The position numbers were made by a program, and so were the translations under genes. Below the pieces are notes generated by a model, which saw nothing but the letters and a program-made list of their open reading frames with translations, had not been told where the DNA came from and ran no database searches. From Terriglobia bacterium (GTDB taxonomy: Bacteria; Acidobacteriota; UBA6911), in NCBI GenBank assembly GCA_020072565.1, contig JAIQGI010000050.1, forward strand, positions 1 through 41,846: DNA of 41,846 nucleotides. Reading direction: 5' to 3'. Shown here piece by piece: positions 22,180-30,678 of the stretch (positions are counted from its first letter, which is position 1; every line of letters starts with the position of its first letter).

Positions 22180-23841
22180 TTAAGACGAGGCGGTTTGCAG
22201 CCGCCTGGGGCCGGCGTCGACCACCTGTTGCGGGCAGCCTTCGGCGAAAAGCTTGAAATTCTCAATGTAGCGGGCTGCCAGCGCGTCATACTTCATCCAA
22301 TATTCCTGCTTGTTGCCCCAGGCGCTTGATGGTTCCAGGACATCCTCCGGCACGTCGGGGCAGGACATCGGGACTTCGAAGCCGAACAGCTTGTCCTTCC
22401 GGAACGGCACCTTGTTGAGCTTGCCGTCCAGCACCGCATTGAGCATATTACGCGTGTGGCGGATGCTGATGCGCTTGCCGACGCCGAACTTGCCTCCCAC
22501 CCAGCCGGTGTTGACCAGCCAGCAGCGGGCGTCCTGCTTCTCCATCTTCTGGCGCAGCAAGTCCGCGTAATAGAAAGGATGGTGCACCATGAAGGGCCCG
22601 CCGAAGCAGGCGCTGAAAGTGATTTCCGGCTCGATGCCGAGGCCCATCTCGGTGCCGGCAATCTTTGAAGTGTAACCGCTGATGAAGTGGTACATCGTCT
22701 GGTTCATGTCCAGACGCGCGATCGGAGGGAGAACGCCCGATGCATCGCATGTGAGGAAGATGACGTTCTTGGGATGCGTGGGGCTCATCTTCTCCGGCAT
22801 GGCATTCGGGATGAACTCCAGGGGGTAGGAAGCGCGCGTGTTTTCCGTGGTGCGGTCGTCGTCCAGATCGGCCCGTCTCGTGGTGAGATCGTAGACGACA
22901 TTTTCGAGGATCGTGCCGAACTTGCGCGTGCAGCCGTAAATCTCCGGCTCGTGTTCGGCCGAAAGACGGATTGCTTTGGCGTAGCAGCCGCCCTCGAAAT
23001 TGAAGACGCTTTCGTCGCTCCAACCGTGCTCGTCGTCGCCGATCAGCTTGCGCCGTGGATCGGCAGAGAGGCTGGTCTTGCCGGTGCCGCTGAGACCGAA
23101 GAACAGAGCGACATCCCCTTGCTCGCCCACGTTAGCCGAGCAGTGCATGGCCATGACGTTCTGCAACGGCATCAGGAAATTCATGATAGTGAAGACCGAT
23201 TTCTTGATCTCACCGCCGTAGCTGGTGTTGGCCACGATCGCCAGCCGCTGGGCGAAGTTGATCACGATAGCGGTCTCGGTAGCGGTTCCATCCACCATCG
23301 GCTCACATTTGAACGACGGAACGGCAATGACCGTGAACTCGGGGATGTGCTTCTTGTAATCATCCTGAGTGCGCGGCTGGATGAACATGTTGCGGGCGAA
23401 CAAGCTCTGCCAGGCGCTTTCGGTGATGATGCGGATCGGCATCTGGTAGTTGGGATCGCCGCCCACATAACAATCCTGGACGAAAAGCTCCTCGCCCTGC
23501 AGGTAAGCCTGCAGCCGGGCGAGCAGGCCGCTGAACTTGTCCGGAGCCATCGGGCGGTTGTAGATGCCCCACCAGATCTTGTCTTCAGTCGATTCTTCCC
23601 GGACGATGTACTTGTCGTTGGCTGCGCGTGCGGTCCACTTGCCGGTGTTGAGAATCAGCGGGCCGCCGTGGCAAAGGTGAGCTTCCCCGCGGAAAATGGC
23701 CTCTTCATACAGCGCCTCCGCGGGCAGGTTCCAGAAAACCCTGTCCAGATACCGGAGGCCGTGATTCGCCAGTTTGAAATCACTCGCCAGATCGCCTGCC
23801 TGTTTTGACGCCGGTGTGTCGAATTCGAGATACTTTGTCAT
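22180..23841 (-). CDS. pckA: Phosphoenolpyruvate carboxykinase (ATP)
   Basis: The 553-residue enzyme interconverts oxaloacetate plus ATP and phosphoenolpyruvate plus CO2 plus ADP, the gluconeogenic entry step. The ATP-type signature is clear: P-loop FGLSGTGKTSLSADPRR (P-loop about 249-257), GDDEHGWSDESVFNFEGGCY next to it, and the substrate-site strings YVGGDPNY and ANTSYGGEIKKSVF. The length is close to that of other ATP-dependent enzymes. The ATG at 23841 overlaps the stop of the upstream aminotransferase by ATGA, and GAGGG sits inside that gene's end, so translation is probably coupled. The frame is open a further 38 codons inside the aminotransferase gene in another phase, which is not used. 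It converges on apt. Confidence 0.96.
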   Translation of the reverse strand: MTKYLEFDTPASKQAGDLASDFKLANHGLRYLDRVFWNLPAEALYEEAIFRGEAHLCHGGPLILNTGKWTARAANDKYIVREESTEDKIWWGIYNRPMAPDKFSGLLARLQAYLQGEELFVQDCYVGGDPNYQMPIRIITESAWQSLFARNMFIQPRTQDDYKKHIPEFTVIAVPSFKCEPMVDGTATETAIVINFAQRLAIVANTSYGGEIKKSVFTIMNFLMPLQNVMAMHCSANVGEQGDVALFFGLSGTGKTSLSADPRRKLIGDDEHGWSDESVFNFEGGCYAKAIRLSAEHEPEIYGCTRKFGTILENVVYDLTTRRADLDDDRTTENTRASYPLEFIPNAMPEKMSPTHPKNVIFLTCDASGVLPPIARLDMNQTMYHFISGYTSKIAGTEMGLGIEPEITFSACFGGPFMVHHPFYYADLLRQKMEKQDARCWLVNTGWVGGKFGVGKRISIRHTRNMLNAVLDGKLNKVPFRKDKLFGFEVPMSCPDVPEDVLEPSSAWGNKQEYWMKYDALAARYIENFKLFAEGCPQQVVDAGPRRLQTASS

Positions 23842-25055
23842 AGCCAATCCCTCACTAGTTTTCTCTGTCCAATGTACAGTTCGTTGGGCGAATTCGGATC
23901 CAGCGCCCACTTGATGCGCTCGATACCCTCGGTGATGTCCTTCACCGAGCCGCAAGTCGACAGGCGCAGGTAACCATCCATTCCGAACTCGACGCCCGGA
24001 ACCGTAGCCACTCGGACCTTGTCCAGCAGGAAAGCAGCCAGCTTCGTGGAGCTCTTGTTGTAGTGGCTGAAATCCGCAAAGCAGTAGAAGGTGCCGTCGG
24101 GCTTGGTGACCCTGACGCCTTCAAAGGCCTTCAGCCTCTCAATCATGATGTTACGGTTGTTTTCCAGCGTCATGCGCAGGCTTTCCACGCTTGATTGCAG
24201 CCCGTTGAGAGCTCCAACCGTCGCCAGTTGCGTGACTGCGGACGGTCCCGAGGTCTGGTGCCCCTGGATATTGGTCATGACTGAAATGAGCTGCTTGTTG
24301 GCCACCGCCCATCCGATGCGGAAACCCGTCATGGCATATTGTTTGGATGCGCCATTGACGACGATGAGCTTTGAGTTCTCCGACAGGTCTTTGGCGTACT
24401 TGTAGCAGCTGATCGGCTTCCTGCCGTCAAAGATCAGCCGGTGGTAAATGTCATCCATGATCAGCCACAGGCCGCGCTTCTCGCAAAACTCCACGATTTC
24501 GGCGATGAACTGCTCCGAGTACATGGCTCCCGAGGGATTGTTGGGGCTGTTGATGATGATGGCCTTGGTGTAAGAGGTGACCACCTGCTCGATATCACGC
24601 AGGCACGGGTAAAAAGTGCCGTCTTCCGGCCGTACCGGCACCGGGACGCCTCCGCACAGCTTCACCATCTCGGGGTAGCTGACCCAGTAGGGAGCGGGAA
24701 AGACCACTTCCTCCTGAGGGTTGACCAGGGCCTGCAAGGCAACCATGATCGCCTGTTTGGCTCCGCTGCTGGCGATGACGTGCTGCGGCGTCACCCGCCG
24801 GCCATAGAAATCTTCGGTGTAGCGGATAATGGCCTGTTTGAGCGCCGGGACGCCATCCGCGGGGGTGTAGCGGACTTCTCCCGAATTGAGTAGCGACACC
24901 GCGCTGATGATCGCATCGAGGGGGGCCTTGGACTTAGGCTCGCCACCGCCCAGATGAATGATCGGCTCCCCCTTCGCCTTCAGTATGGCCGCGGTCTCGT
25001 TAAGCTTCAGGGTCGCCGATGCGCTAATGGATTTTCCGATCAGGCTTAAGCTCAT
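23838..25055 (-). CDS. Aspartate aminotransferase-family PLP enzyme
   Basis: The 405-residue protein is a class I/II fold-type I aminotransferase. The PLP Lys is K238 in VNGASKQYAMTGFRIGW. Asn172 of SPNNPSG, Asp201/Tyr204 of MDDIYHRL, and the carboxylate-binding Arg of YLRLSTCGS are all present. Sequence and length fit the AspC/PatA-type aspartate transaminases (aspartate + 2-oxoglutarate to oxaloacetate + glutamate), although alanine or other specificity cannot be excluded by eye. AGAGGAAG precedes the ATG. Its TGA overlaps the pckA ATG. Together they would convert aspartate to oxaloacetate and then to phosphoenolpyruvate, which supports the aspartate assignment. Confidence 0.9.
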   Translation of the reverse strand: MSLSLIGKSISASATLKLNETAAILKAKGEPIIHLGGGEPKSKAPLDAIISAVSLLNSGEVRYTPADGVPALKQAIIRYTEDFYGRRVTPQHVIASSGAKQAIMVALQALVNPQEEVVFPAPYWVSYPEMVKLCGGVPVPVRPEDGTFYPCLRDIEQVVTSYTKAIIINSPNNPSGAMYSEQFIAEIVEFCEKRGLWLIMDDIYHRLIFDGRKPISCYKYAKDLSENSKLIVVNGASKQYAMTGFRIGWAVANKQLISVMTNIQGHQTSGPSAVTQLATVGALNGLQSSVESLRMTLENNRNIMIERLKAFEGVRVTKPDGTFYCFADFSHYNKSSTKLAAFLLDKVRVATVPGVEFGMDGYLRLSTCGSVKDITEGIERIKWALDPNSPNELYIGQRKLVRDWL

Positions 25056-25372
25056 CGTTCTTCCTCTTTAAGTTTGAGTTCGTCACTGCTTATCAATCAT
25101 CGCCGCGCCCGGGAACCCGGATCCTGATCGCTCGGTTTTGTTCGCCCCAGTTGCCACGGATGGCCGTCTTCGACCGGAGGCCACACTGGAGTTTGGAAGC
25201 CATGGCAGGAGCACCGGACACCGATCAGGAAAGCAGGGCAGGGAGCGGAGAACGGTTTGTCCCCCGGTTTCGGAAACCTGCAGCCGAGATGCGCCGCAGT
25301 TGCCTGAAGCCCAGAGTTCCCTAATAAAAATGGCTGGTCTCAATTGCCCAAAGCACGACAAATTGAGAGCGC

Positions 25373-25381
25373 ATTATATCA
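25373..25381 (-). promoter_or_regulatory. Extended -10 promoter element of the aminotransferase-pckA operon
   Basis: The minus strand reads TGATATAAT, a perfect -10 hexamer with the TGn extension. A weak -35-like ATAACA lies about 15 bases upstream. It is about 320 bases from the aminotransferase start. Confidence 0.45.
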
Positions 25382-25418
25382 AAAAACCGGAACTGTTATC
25401 CCTTTTTCAGAAGAATCT

Positions 25419-25452
25419 CAACGCAGAGTCCGCTGAGAGCGCAGAGTCCGAG
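25419..25452. repeat. Dispersed 'acgcagag' intergenic repeat
   Basis: The stretch contains acgcagagtccgctgagag and gcgcagagtccgag, two degenerate copies of a short unit. Related copies lie at 35091-35111 and 38584-38780. Such degenerate repeats are common between genes in Acidobacteria. Function unknown. Confidence 0.5.
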
Positions 25453-25806
25453 GGCTCAAAATCCGATTGCGGATTTTCCTGGTTACTCCCCCGGCAAAAC
25501 TCTTTATAATGCGACTGTCTCGCTAACCCGGATTATTCTTGAACGTGCAGCCAAAATGCAGTTTTGGACGCGGAAAAACGCTGACCGACGCCGACTGTTC
25601 GGTCTTGGTCGGTTTGCAAAAGCTCTTGCCGGCGTTTATCCGTGTCCAATATTCTCCTTTTTCACGGGCGAGCGGTTCTGCTTCATGAATAATTCAGGCT
25701 AAAGACCTGCATACTAAAAGTTTAGTTAAAATCGGCATGATTTCGCCAGGTACCTCCTTGGTTTGATGGTACGCACCAACGCACGTATCCGTGAAAGGAC
25801 ACCAGC

Positions 25807-28365
25807 ATGATTAGAAAGAAAGTAACGACAGCCACGGCTATCGTCCTGCTGCTGGCACTGTCGGTCTTTGCACAATCAACTTCGATTAAGGTGGACGGGA
25901 ACGTAATCAAGAGCTACATCGCAACCATGGCAGATGCTGCGCATCAGGGAAGAAGGTCGCTCACCCCCGGTTATGAAAAGACTGCCGAGTGGGCCGCCGG
26001 GCTGTTTAAGCAGTGGGGCCTGAAACCTGCCGGCGAAGACGGCACCTATTTCCAGAAGGTGCCGATTCTGCAGTCTGCTCAAGCGACGTTTGCCTACAGA
26101 CTGGGAGTTCCGGAGTTCATCATCGGCGGACGGAGCTTCTATGTCAGAGACAATGATTTTTCCATTGATCCCTCAACGCCGGCGGGTGCCAAAGTCACCG
26201 GCGAAGTCGTGTTCGTTGGCTACGGCATTTCAGTGCCGGCAAAAGGCCTGGACGAGTATACGGTCGATGTGAAGGGAAAGATCGTCCTGGCATTTGCCGG
26301 TTCGCCCAAGGACGCGCCGTCCGCATCGGGTCGGATGGGTGGCGCACAACCGCCGCCTCCGGCAAGCACCGAGGACTGGGCTAGAGAATCGACCAACGCT
26401 GAAAAGGCCCAAGTGGCCTATAACAAGGGAGCGGCGGGGATTCTGCTTTACACTCCGCCGGCTGCTGCCGCCGGTGGCGGTGGCCGTGGCGGTCCTGCGG
26501 CTCCTGCGGCCGCGCCCCAGGCCAGAGGGCAGGCGCAGCCTCAGGCGGACATTTCCCCGTTCAAACGCCCGTTTGTCGTTGCATCGATTTCAATCCCCGT
26601 TTCAGCCACCGTCCCCGCCGACGAGCGCGTGTTCCGCTGGATCATGTGGCGAGATGCGGAGCAGTCCCTGAGCGAATTCAACGCCACGATCGCCCAGATG
26701 CGCCGCGATATCCGGGACAAGAAAGCACAGACCAGGAGCACCGGGCTGAAGGCCACGATCAAGGGTTACGACTCGATCACCCTTTACGGCGACAAGTTTA
26801 AAAACAACTTCTCGCGCAATGTGCTCGGCATGATTGAAGGGACAGATCCGAACCTGAAAAATCAGTATGTCGGGCTTGGCGGTCACATGGATCACCTGGG
26901 AGTCACCAATGGCGTAGTTATGAACGGCGCCGATGACAACGCTTCCGGGACGGCCGTCGCGATGGAAATCGGGCGCCTGCTCGCGGTCAACAAGGTGCAA
27001 CCCAAGCGCACGATCATTATCGGCCTGTGGTGCGGCGAGGAACAGGGCCTTCTGGGCTCCAATTACTGGGTGGCCCACCCGACCGTGGGCGTGTCAATGG
27101 ACCGCTTTGTCGGTTATTTCAATATGGATATGGTCGGATTGGGTGACGCCATCGGCGTGCCCGGGGCGCTGAACTTTCCGCAGATTTACGACATCATCAA
27201 GCGCAACCAGGATCCGAACATCAAGCTGAGCAGCGAGAATATGGCCGGTCCCGGCGGCAGCGATTATTCGGCCTTCATTAACCTCGGCATTGAAGCGATC
27301 GCCTGTATGACCAGCGGCGGCGTCGGCCATCCGGATTATCACCAATCCGGCGACGACACCGAGAAGATCGATCAAAAGATCCTGGGCCAGACGGGCCAGT
27401 GGGTTTTGCAGGGAGTACTCAATCTCGCCAATGAGACCCAGGCGAATCTCCTGATTCCGGACCGTCAGCACATCTACAATGCCGAGCGTCTCAATGTCAC
27501 TGACATGCGCGGCGGCCCGCAGCCTGCGGCCAGGGGGGGCGAGGGCCAGCAGGGTGGCAGAGGCGGAGGTGGTGCGGCCTGGCGCTCTGTGGATGCGTCC
27601 AGTAATGCCGACCTGGTGAACCTGGTCAACAATCGGATCAAAGAACTGGCGACGCCGGCACAGACCACTGCTGCCGCAGCACCTGCCGCAGGGCGTGGTG
27701 GTGGCGGTGGCGGCTTTGGCGGCGGCACCCGCTATACTCTGGGGGTGCGCGACGCCGGCATGTTTGACGGCAACATTCCCTTCCTGCTTCAATCCGCGAT
27801 GCTCCTGAATTTTGGACGCGTTGATGTCCCGGCCAACGACGGGACCTGGTTCAATTTCAATAGCGGGGTCAGCACCAAGGGTCGTGAAGCGGTGAAGGCC
27901 ATGGAGGCCAACAATATCGTCATCAACCTGATCGACCCGTCGAGCAAGCTGCTCAGCGACATGCTCGACGCCACCTCCAAGTCATTCCTGGTGACGCTTA
28001 CCGGCAACGCGCCCATCGATCAGGCGCTGATCACGAAGATGAACCAGAAGAACACGCTGCTGCTGTTCGAATGCGATTTCACAGACCCGCAGGGCTGCGT
28101 GACTAAACTGCAGAACTACAAGAAGCAGTTCGGCGACACCGACAATCTCGTAGTTTCAGCGAAACCTGTCCAAGCCAGCCAGCTTGACGCAGCGAAGAAA
28201 ACAATCTACCTGAGCCTGGTCAAGAGCGGCTGGACGCAGGAGCAGATCTATGCCGTCTTTGGGCAAGGCTCCGGCGGTGGCGGTGGCGGCGGTGGTGGCC
28301 GTGGCGGCGGTGGCGGCAACCTGTCCAAGCTGTCTCCCCCGGCCCAGGGTGGCAGAGGCAACTAA
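25807..28365 (+). CDS. Exported M28-family zinc metallopeptidase with PA-like insert
   Basis: The 852-residue protein has a Sec signal (about residues 1-22, ending SVFA-Q) and a PA-like region at about 120-270 interrupted by Pro/Gly/Ala-rich stretches. The M28 catalytic domain is at about 330-545. Zinc ligands and catalytic residues are in place: GGHMDH (His360), GADDNASG (Asp377), CGEEQG (Glu411 general base, Glu412), NMDM (Asp441) and HPDYHQSGDD (His512). It should act as an aminopeptidase or carboxypeptidase in the periplasm or outside the cell. Residues 570-852, with glycine-rich linkers and a polyglycine tail near the end, belong to no family I recognise. The ATG at 25807 follows GAAAGGAC. 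A GC-rich hairpin follows the stop. Confidence 0.92.
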   Translation: MIRKKVTTATAIVLLLALSVFAQSTSIKVDGNVIKSYIATMADAAHQGRRSLTPGYEKTAEWAAGLFKQWGLKPAGEDGTYFQKVPILQSAQATFAYRLGVPEFIIGGRSFYVRDNDFSIDPSTPAGAKVTGEVVFVGYGISVPAKGLDEYTVDVKGKIVLAFAGSPKDAPSASGRMGGAQPPPPASTEDWARESTNAEKAQVAYNKGAAGILLYTPPAAAAGGGGRGGPAAPAAAPQARGQAQPQADISPFKRPFVVASISIPVSATVPADERVFRWIMWRDAEQSLSEFNATIAQMRRDIRDKKAQTRSTGLKATIKGYDSITLYGDKFKNNFSRNVLGMIEGTDPNLKNQYVGLGGHMDHLGVTNGVVMNGADDNASGTAVAMEIGRLLAVNKVQPKRTIIIGLWCGEEQGLLGSNYWVAHPTVGVSMDRFVGYFNMDMVGLGDAIGVPGALNFPQIYDIIKRNQDPNIKLSSENMAGPGGSDYSAFINLGIEAIACMTSGGVGHPDYHQSGDDTEKIDQKILGQTGQWVLQGVLNLANETQANLLIPDRQHIYNAERLNVTDMRGGPQPAARGGEGQQGGRGGGGAAWRSVDASSNADLVNLVNNRIKELATPAQTTAAAAPAAGRGGGGGGFGGGTRYTLGVRDAGMFDGNIPFLLQSAMLLNFGRVDVPANDGTWFNFNSGVSTKGREAVKAMEANNIVINLIDPSSKLLSDMLDATSKSFLVTLTGNAPIDQALITKMNQKNTLLLFECDFTDPQGCVTKLQNYKKQFGDTDNLVVSAKPVQASQLDAAKKTIYLSLVKSGWTQEQIYAVFGQGSGGGGGGGGGRGGGGGNLSKLSPPAQGGRGN

Positions 28366-28378
28366 TCCAAGCAACGCA

Positions 28379-28412
28379 GCAGGGGCACGGCGCTCCGTGC
28401 CCCTGCCATTTT
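28379..28412 (+). terminator. Hairpin terminator between peptidase and PHP phosphatase
   Basis: GCAGGGGCACGG (28379-28390) and its exact complement (28395-28406) form a 12-bp stem with a 4-nt CGCT loop, followed by CATTTTC. It ends 10 bases before the next start codon, so the downstream gene lies within reach of the structure. Confidence 0.7.
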
Positions 28413-28415
28413 CTC

Positions 28416-29210
28416 ATGACCCTGCGCGACTATCACGTTCACTCCAACTATTCTGCCGATGCGCACGCAACCATGGAGGAGATGTGCCGGGCCGCCATAG
28501 CGCTGGGTGTTCCGGAGATCGGCTTTGCTGAACATTACGATCTGCATCCCGACGAAAAGCCGCGTGACTGGCTCCGGCTCGATCCCTGGCTCGAGGAGTT
28601 GGAGCGTTGCCGTGCCGCGTTCGACGGCCGGCTGGTGATCAGAGCCGGAATCGAGATCGGAGAGCCGCACCTGTTCCAGGTGGAGATGAAGAGAATCCTG
28701 GCGCGCGCGCCGTTCGACTACGCCATCGGCTCGCTGCACTGGGTGGGACGCAACAGCATCTTCGATCACGGGTACTTTCAGCAGCCCGCCCCGGAAGCAT
28801 TCGGGCTATATTTTCAAGAGCTGGAACGCATGACGCGGGCCGGCGGCTTCGATGTGCTCGGTCACCTCGATGTGCCTGTCCGCACTGCCTTTGCCCATTA
28901 TGGCAGCTACGATCCGCGCCAGTACGAAACCCTGATCCGTCCTGTGCTGCGCAATTGCATCGAACACGGCATTGCCCTCGACGTAAACACCTCCGCGCTG
29001 CGACGGCAGGCCCGGGTCCTGCTTCCGGATCTGGAAATCTTGCGCTGGTACGCAGAGATGGGCGGCATGCGCGTGACCCTCGGCTCAGATGCGCACCGGC
29101 CCGAGGAGGTGGCTGAGCACTTCGACGTGGCTTTGGAAGCCATCAAGACATCCGGAATCAGAAATGTCGTGCAGTATGAACGGCGGCTGCCACGCCTGAT
29201 CCCGATTTAG
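28416..29210 (+). CDS. PHP-family phosphatase (histidinol-phosphatase-like)
   Basis: The 264-residue protein carries the metal-binding motifs of the PHP superfamily: DYHVHSNYSADA at the N-terminus, FAEHYD, GIEIGE, GSLHWVG, VLGHLDVP and the C-terminal GSDAHRPEEV. The length and motif order match HisK/HisJ-type histidinol phosphatases (histidinol phosphate to histidinol, histidine synthesis). No other his genes are nearby, so the substrate is not certain. The ATG at 28416 gives the normal family N-terminus, but there is no ribosome site in front of it: the terminator hairpin occupies that place. It may be weakly translated, leaderless, or read from an internal promoter. Confidence 0.85.
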   Translation: MTLRDYHVHSNYSADAHATMEEMCRAAIALGVPEIGFAEHYDLHPDEKPRDWLRLDPWLEELERCRAAFDGRLVIRAGIEIGEPHLFQVEMKRILARAPFDYAIGSLHWVGRNSIFDHGYFQQPAPEAFGLYFQELERMTRAGGFDVLGHLDVPVRTAFAHYGSYDPRQYETLIRPVLRNCIEHGIALDVNTSALRRQARVLLPDLEILRWYAEMGGMRVTLGSDAHRPEEVAEHFDVALEAIKTSGIRNVVQYERRLPRLIPI

Positions 29211-29313
29211 CATCTCCAGTTGGTGGCGGCCCGGCTGCGTTGCGAACTTCACACTCCGTGCGGGTGGGATTTCCTGATAAGGTGGACGAAAGGATTATTT
29301 CCATCGACAACAA

Positions 29314-29335
29314 GGCCCGCTCCGGAGGGCGGGCC
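29314..29335 (-). terminator. Terminator after small secreted protein copy 1
   Basis: GGCCCGC (29314-29320) and GCGGGCC (29329-29335) form a 7-bp GC stem with an 8-nt loop, followed on the minus strand by TTGTTGT. A nearly identical hairpin follows the paralogue at 29846-29867. Confidence 0.6.
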
Positions 29336-29364
29336 CGTATGGTCGAAGGCAAGCGCGGCTCACC

Positions 29365-29748
29365 CTACTTCTTCGCCTTGACGGTGACGTGCGTGTGCGG
29401 GCCGGGGGCACCCGCGAGGTGGAACCCGTCCATTCCGGGGATATGGATCTCCGAGAGAAAATATTGATTGTCCGCCCGGTCGAATACTACCAGGGCCTCA
29501 TTTCCCGGACGCTGGCTGAGCCGAGTGACAATGGGTACCATGATGGTTTCGCTGCTCTTGGTGTTTACCACCCTGACCACCGAGCCGGCGACGTCCGGCT
29601 TGAATTCATAGGATCCGGCCGGCAGCACCTTGGTGCCTGCGTGAAACTCAAACGGAATCTCGGCCAGCGCCCGCGGACTCACCTGGGACAGCCCCAAGAT
29701 CGGACTCAGTAGAACCACCGCCAGAGTCGCCAAAACACTTTTTCTCAT
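29365..29748 (-). CDS. Small secreted protein, tandem paralogue 1
   Basis: The 127-residue protein has a Sec signal (MRKSVLATLAVVLLSPILGL, then SQ) and a compact beta-rich body: PFEFHAGTKVLPAGSYEFKP, VRVVNTKSSETIMVPIVTRL, ALVVFDRADNQYFLSEIHIP and GMDGFHLAGAPGPHTHVTVK with the end AKK. It belongs to an acidobacterial family of secreted proteins of unknown function ('VGxxxLPAGxYxF...VxNxxxxxxxxxxxxT...VFHxxxxxYFLxxI'). The start at 29748 has AAGGAGG upstream. About 40% of positions match the paralogue at 29901-30284, including the conserved ends. It is probably periplasmic or surface-attached. It shares its strand with the paralogue but ends at its own terminator. Confidence 0.8.
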   Translation of the reverse strand: MRKSVLATLAVVLLSPILGLSQVSPRALAEIPFEFHAGTKVLPAGSYEFKPDVAGSVVRVVNTKSSETIMVPIVTRLSQRPGNEALVVFDRADNQYFLSEIHIPGMDGFHLAGAPGPHTHVTVKAKK

Positions 29749-29845
29749 TGGGTCCTCCTTTTTCACCTGATTGTTCACCTAGGATGCCTCCTGGAAAAAT
29801 AGAACAGGAATCCCCTCTAGAGATTCTGTCTGCACTCGAAGCCAA

Positions 29846-29867
29846 GGCCCGCTTCAGGGAGCGGGCC
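29846..29867 (-). terminator. Terminator after small secreted protein copy 2
   Basis: GGCCCGC (29846-29852) pairs with GCGGGCC (29861-29867) around an 8-nt loop. The flanks AAGGCCCGCT and GAGCGGGCC or GGCGGGCC are shared with the hairpin after the other paralogue, so gene and terminator were probably duplicated together. The T-tract is poor. Confidence 0.55.
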
Positions 29868-29900
29868 ATGGTAAAAACAGGAATGGGCGAGGCGCGGATC

Positions 29901-30284
29901 CTATTTCTTCGCCTTGACAGACACGTGAGTATGTTTGCCCCCAGCGCCCTTTACCAGCAGACCGTCCTGGCCGGGTATGAATACCTCGGTGAGGTAATAT
30001 TCGCTTGCCGTCTTGTCGAACACGATCTCGCCGTCGGGAGGCACCTTCTTGCTGATAGTAGTGATGACGGGTACCATGATGGTCTCTCTCGTCTTCGTGT
30101 TTGTCACCTTCAGAACATCCGTGTTGGTATCCAGCCTGTATTCATAGTTTCCTGCAGGCAACGATTTGCCGTTCGCGTAAAAGCTGAATTCGATGGTCGC
30201 CGCCACACCTGGGACTGGAGTCTGAGCAAGACTGAGGAGCGGAAGCAACACAAGCACTGCAAAAACTGCGATGATCCTACTCAT
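29901..30284 (-). CDS. Small secreted protein, tandem paralogue 2
   Basis: The 127-residue protein has a signal peptide (MSRIIAVFAVLVLLPLLSLA-Q) and the body IEFSFYANGKSLPAGNYEYR, LKVTNTKTRETIMVPVITTI, EIVFDKTASEYYLTEVFIPG and QDGLLVKGAGGKHTHVSVKA ending KK. It aligns over its full length with the protein encoded at 29365-29748, with the same 127-residue length and the same order of conserved strings. GGAGG lies upstream of the ATG. The function is unknown; the strand-rich pattern suggests a small beta-sandwich exported to the envelope. Confidence 0.8.
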   Translation of the reverse strand: MSRIIAVFAVLVLLPLLSLAQTPVPGVAATIEFSFYANGKSLPAGNYEYRLDTNTDVLKVTNTKTRETIMVPVITTISKKVPPDGEIVFDKTASEYYLTEVFIPGQDGLLVKGAGGKHTHVSVKAKK

Positions 30285-30678
30285 GCAATCCTCCGTTTCT
30301 GTGTAGCATGTACGTCCTCATATTCTCCGCCGATACTTCATAAGTAGCTCTCTAATAATAGAATCAGGCAGGAACTGCCTTAAGTCAAGAAACGTATGAG
30401 GGCTGAGCATCATGCGGCCTCAATAACGACCTGGTCTATGAGCTCTCCGGAGCAGTCCGGGTGCATCCCGAGCGGAAAATCGAAATATTGTCTTTTTGCC
30501 TCAGGAGCCGGCGTGGGACGAAAAAATCTGATTGTCGGCAGTACAGGGCGGTACTGGGTAGCGGCGTTTGTCTCAGAACCCGCGGCGAAGCGACGGCCAT
30601 GATCCAGATGGCCGTGCGCAGCCGCGCCGTCCATGTCATCGGCGGCAGTTGCGTTGAACGGTGCCTGGACTCCTGGAT
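30285..30678. other. Gap without a confident gene
   Basis: Both strands carry overlapping open frames across 30410-30640; one on the minus strand ends LGMHPDCSGELIDQVVIEAA. I cannot assign either to a family and neither has a clear ribosome site. It may hold a gene remnant or nothing. Confidence 0.3.

Larger units (their letters stand above)
25056..25806. other. Divergent intergenic region with promoters and a repeat
   Basis: No gene is recognisable in these 750 bases. On the minus strand TGATATAAT (-10 at 25373-25378) is an extended -10 box, giving the aminotransferase operon a leader of about 310 bases. On the plus strand TATAAT at 25505-25510 may serve the peptidase gene. A dispersed 'cgcagag' repeat lies at 25419-25452. 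AAAATCCG-ATTG-CGGATTTT (25458-25477) is a small symmetric hairpin between the two promoters. Confidence 0.45.

Noticed and set aside
22687-23808. Long plus-strand open frame opposite pckA
   Set aside because: The minus strand encodes an unmistakable PEP carboxykinase; the opposite frame is a by-product of its codon use.
25083-25361. Small gene in the aminotransferase leader
   Set aside because: No ribosome site, no family resemblance and composition typical of non-coding sequence.
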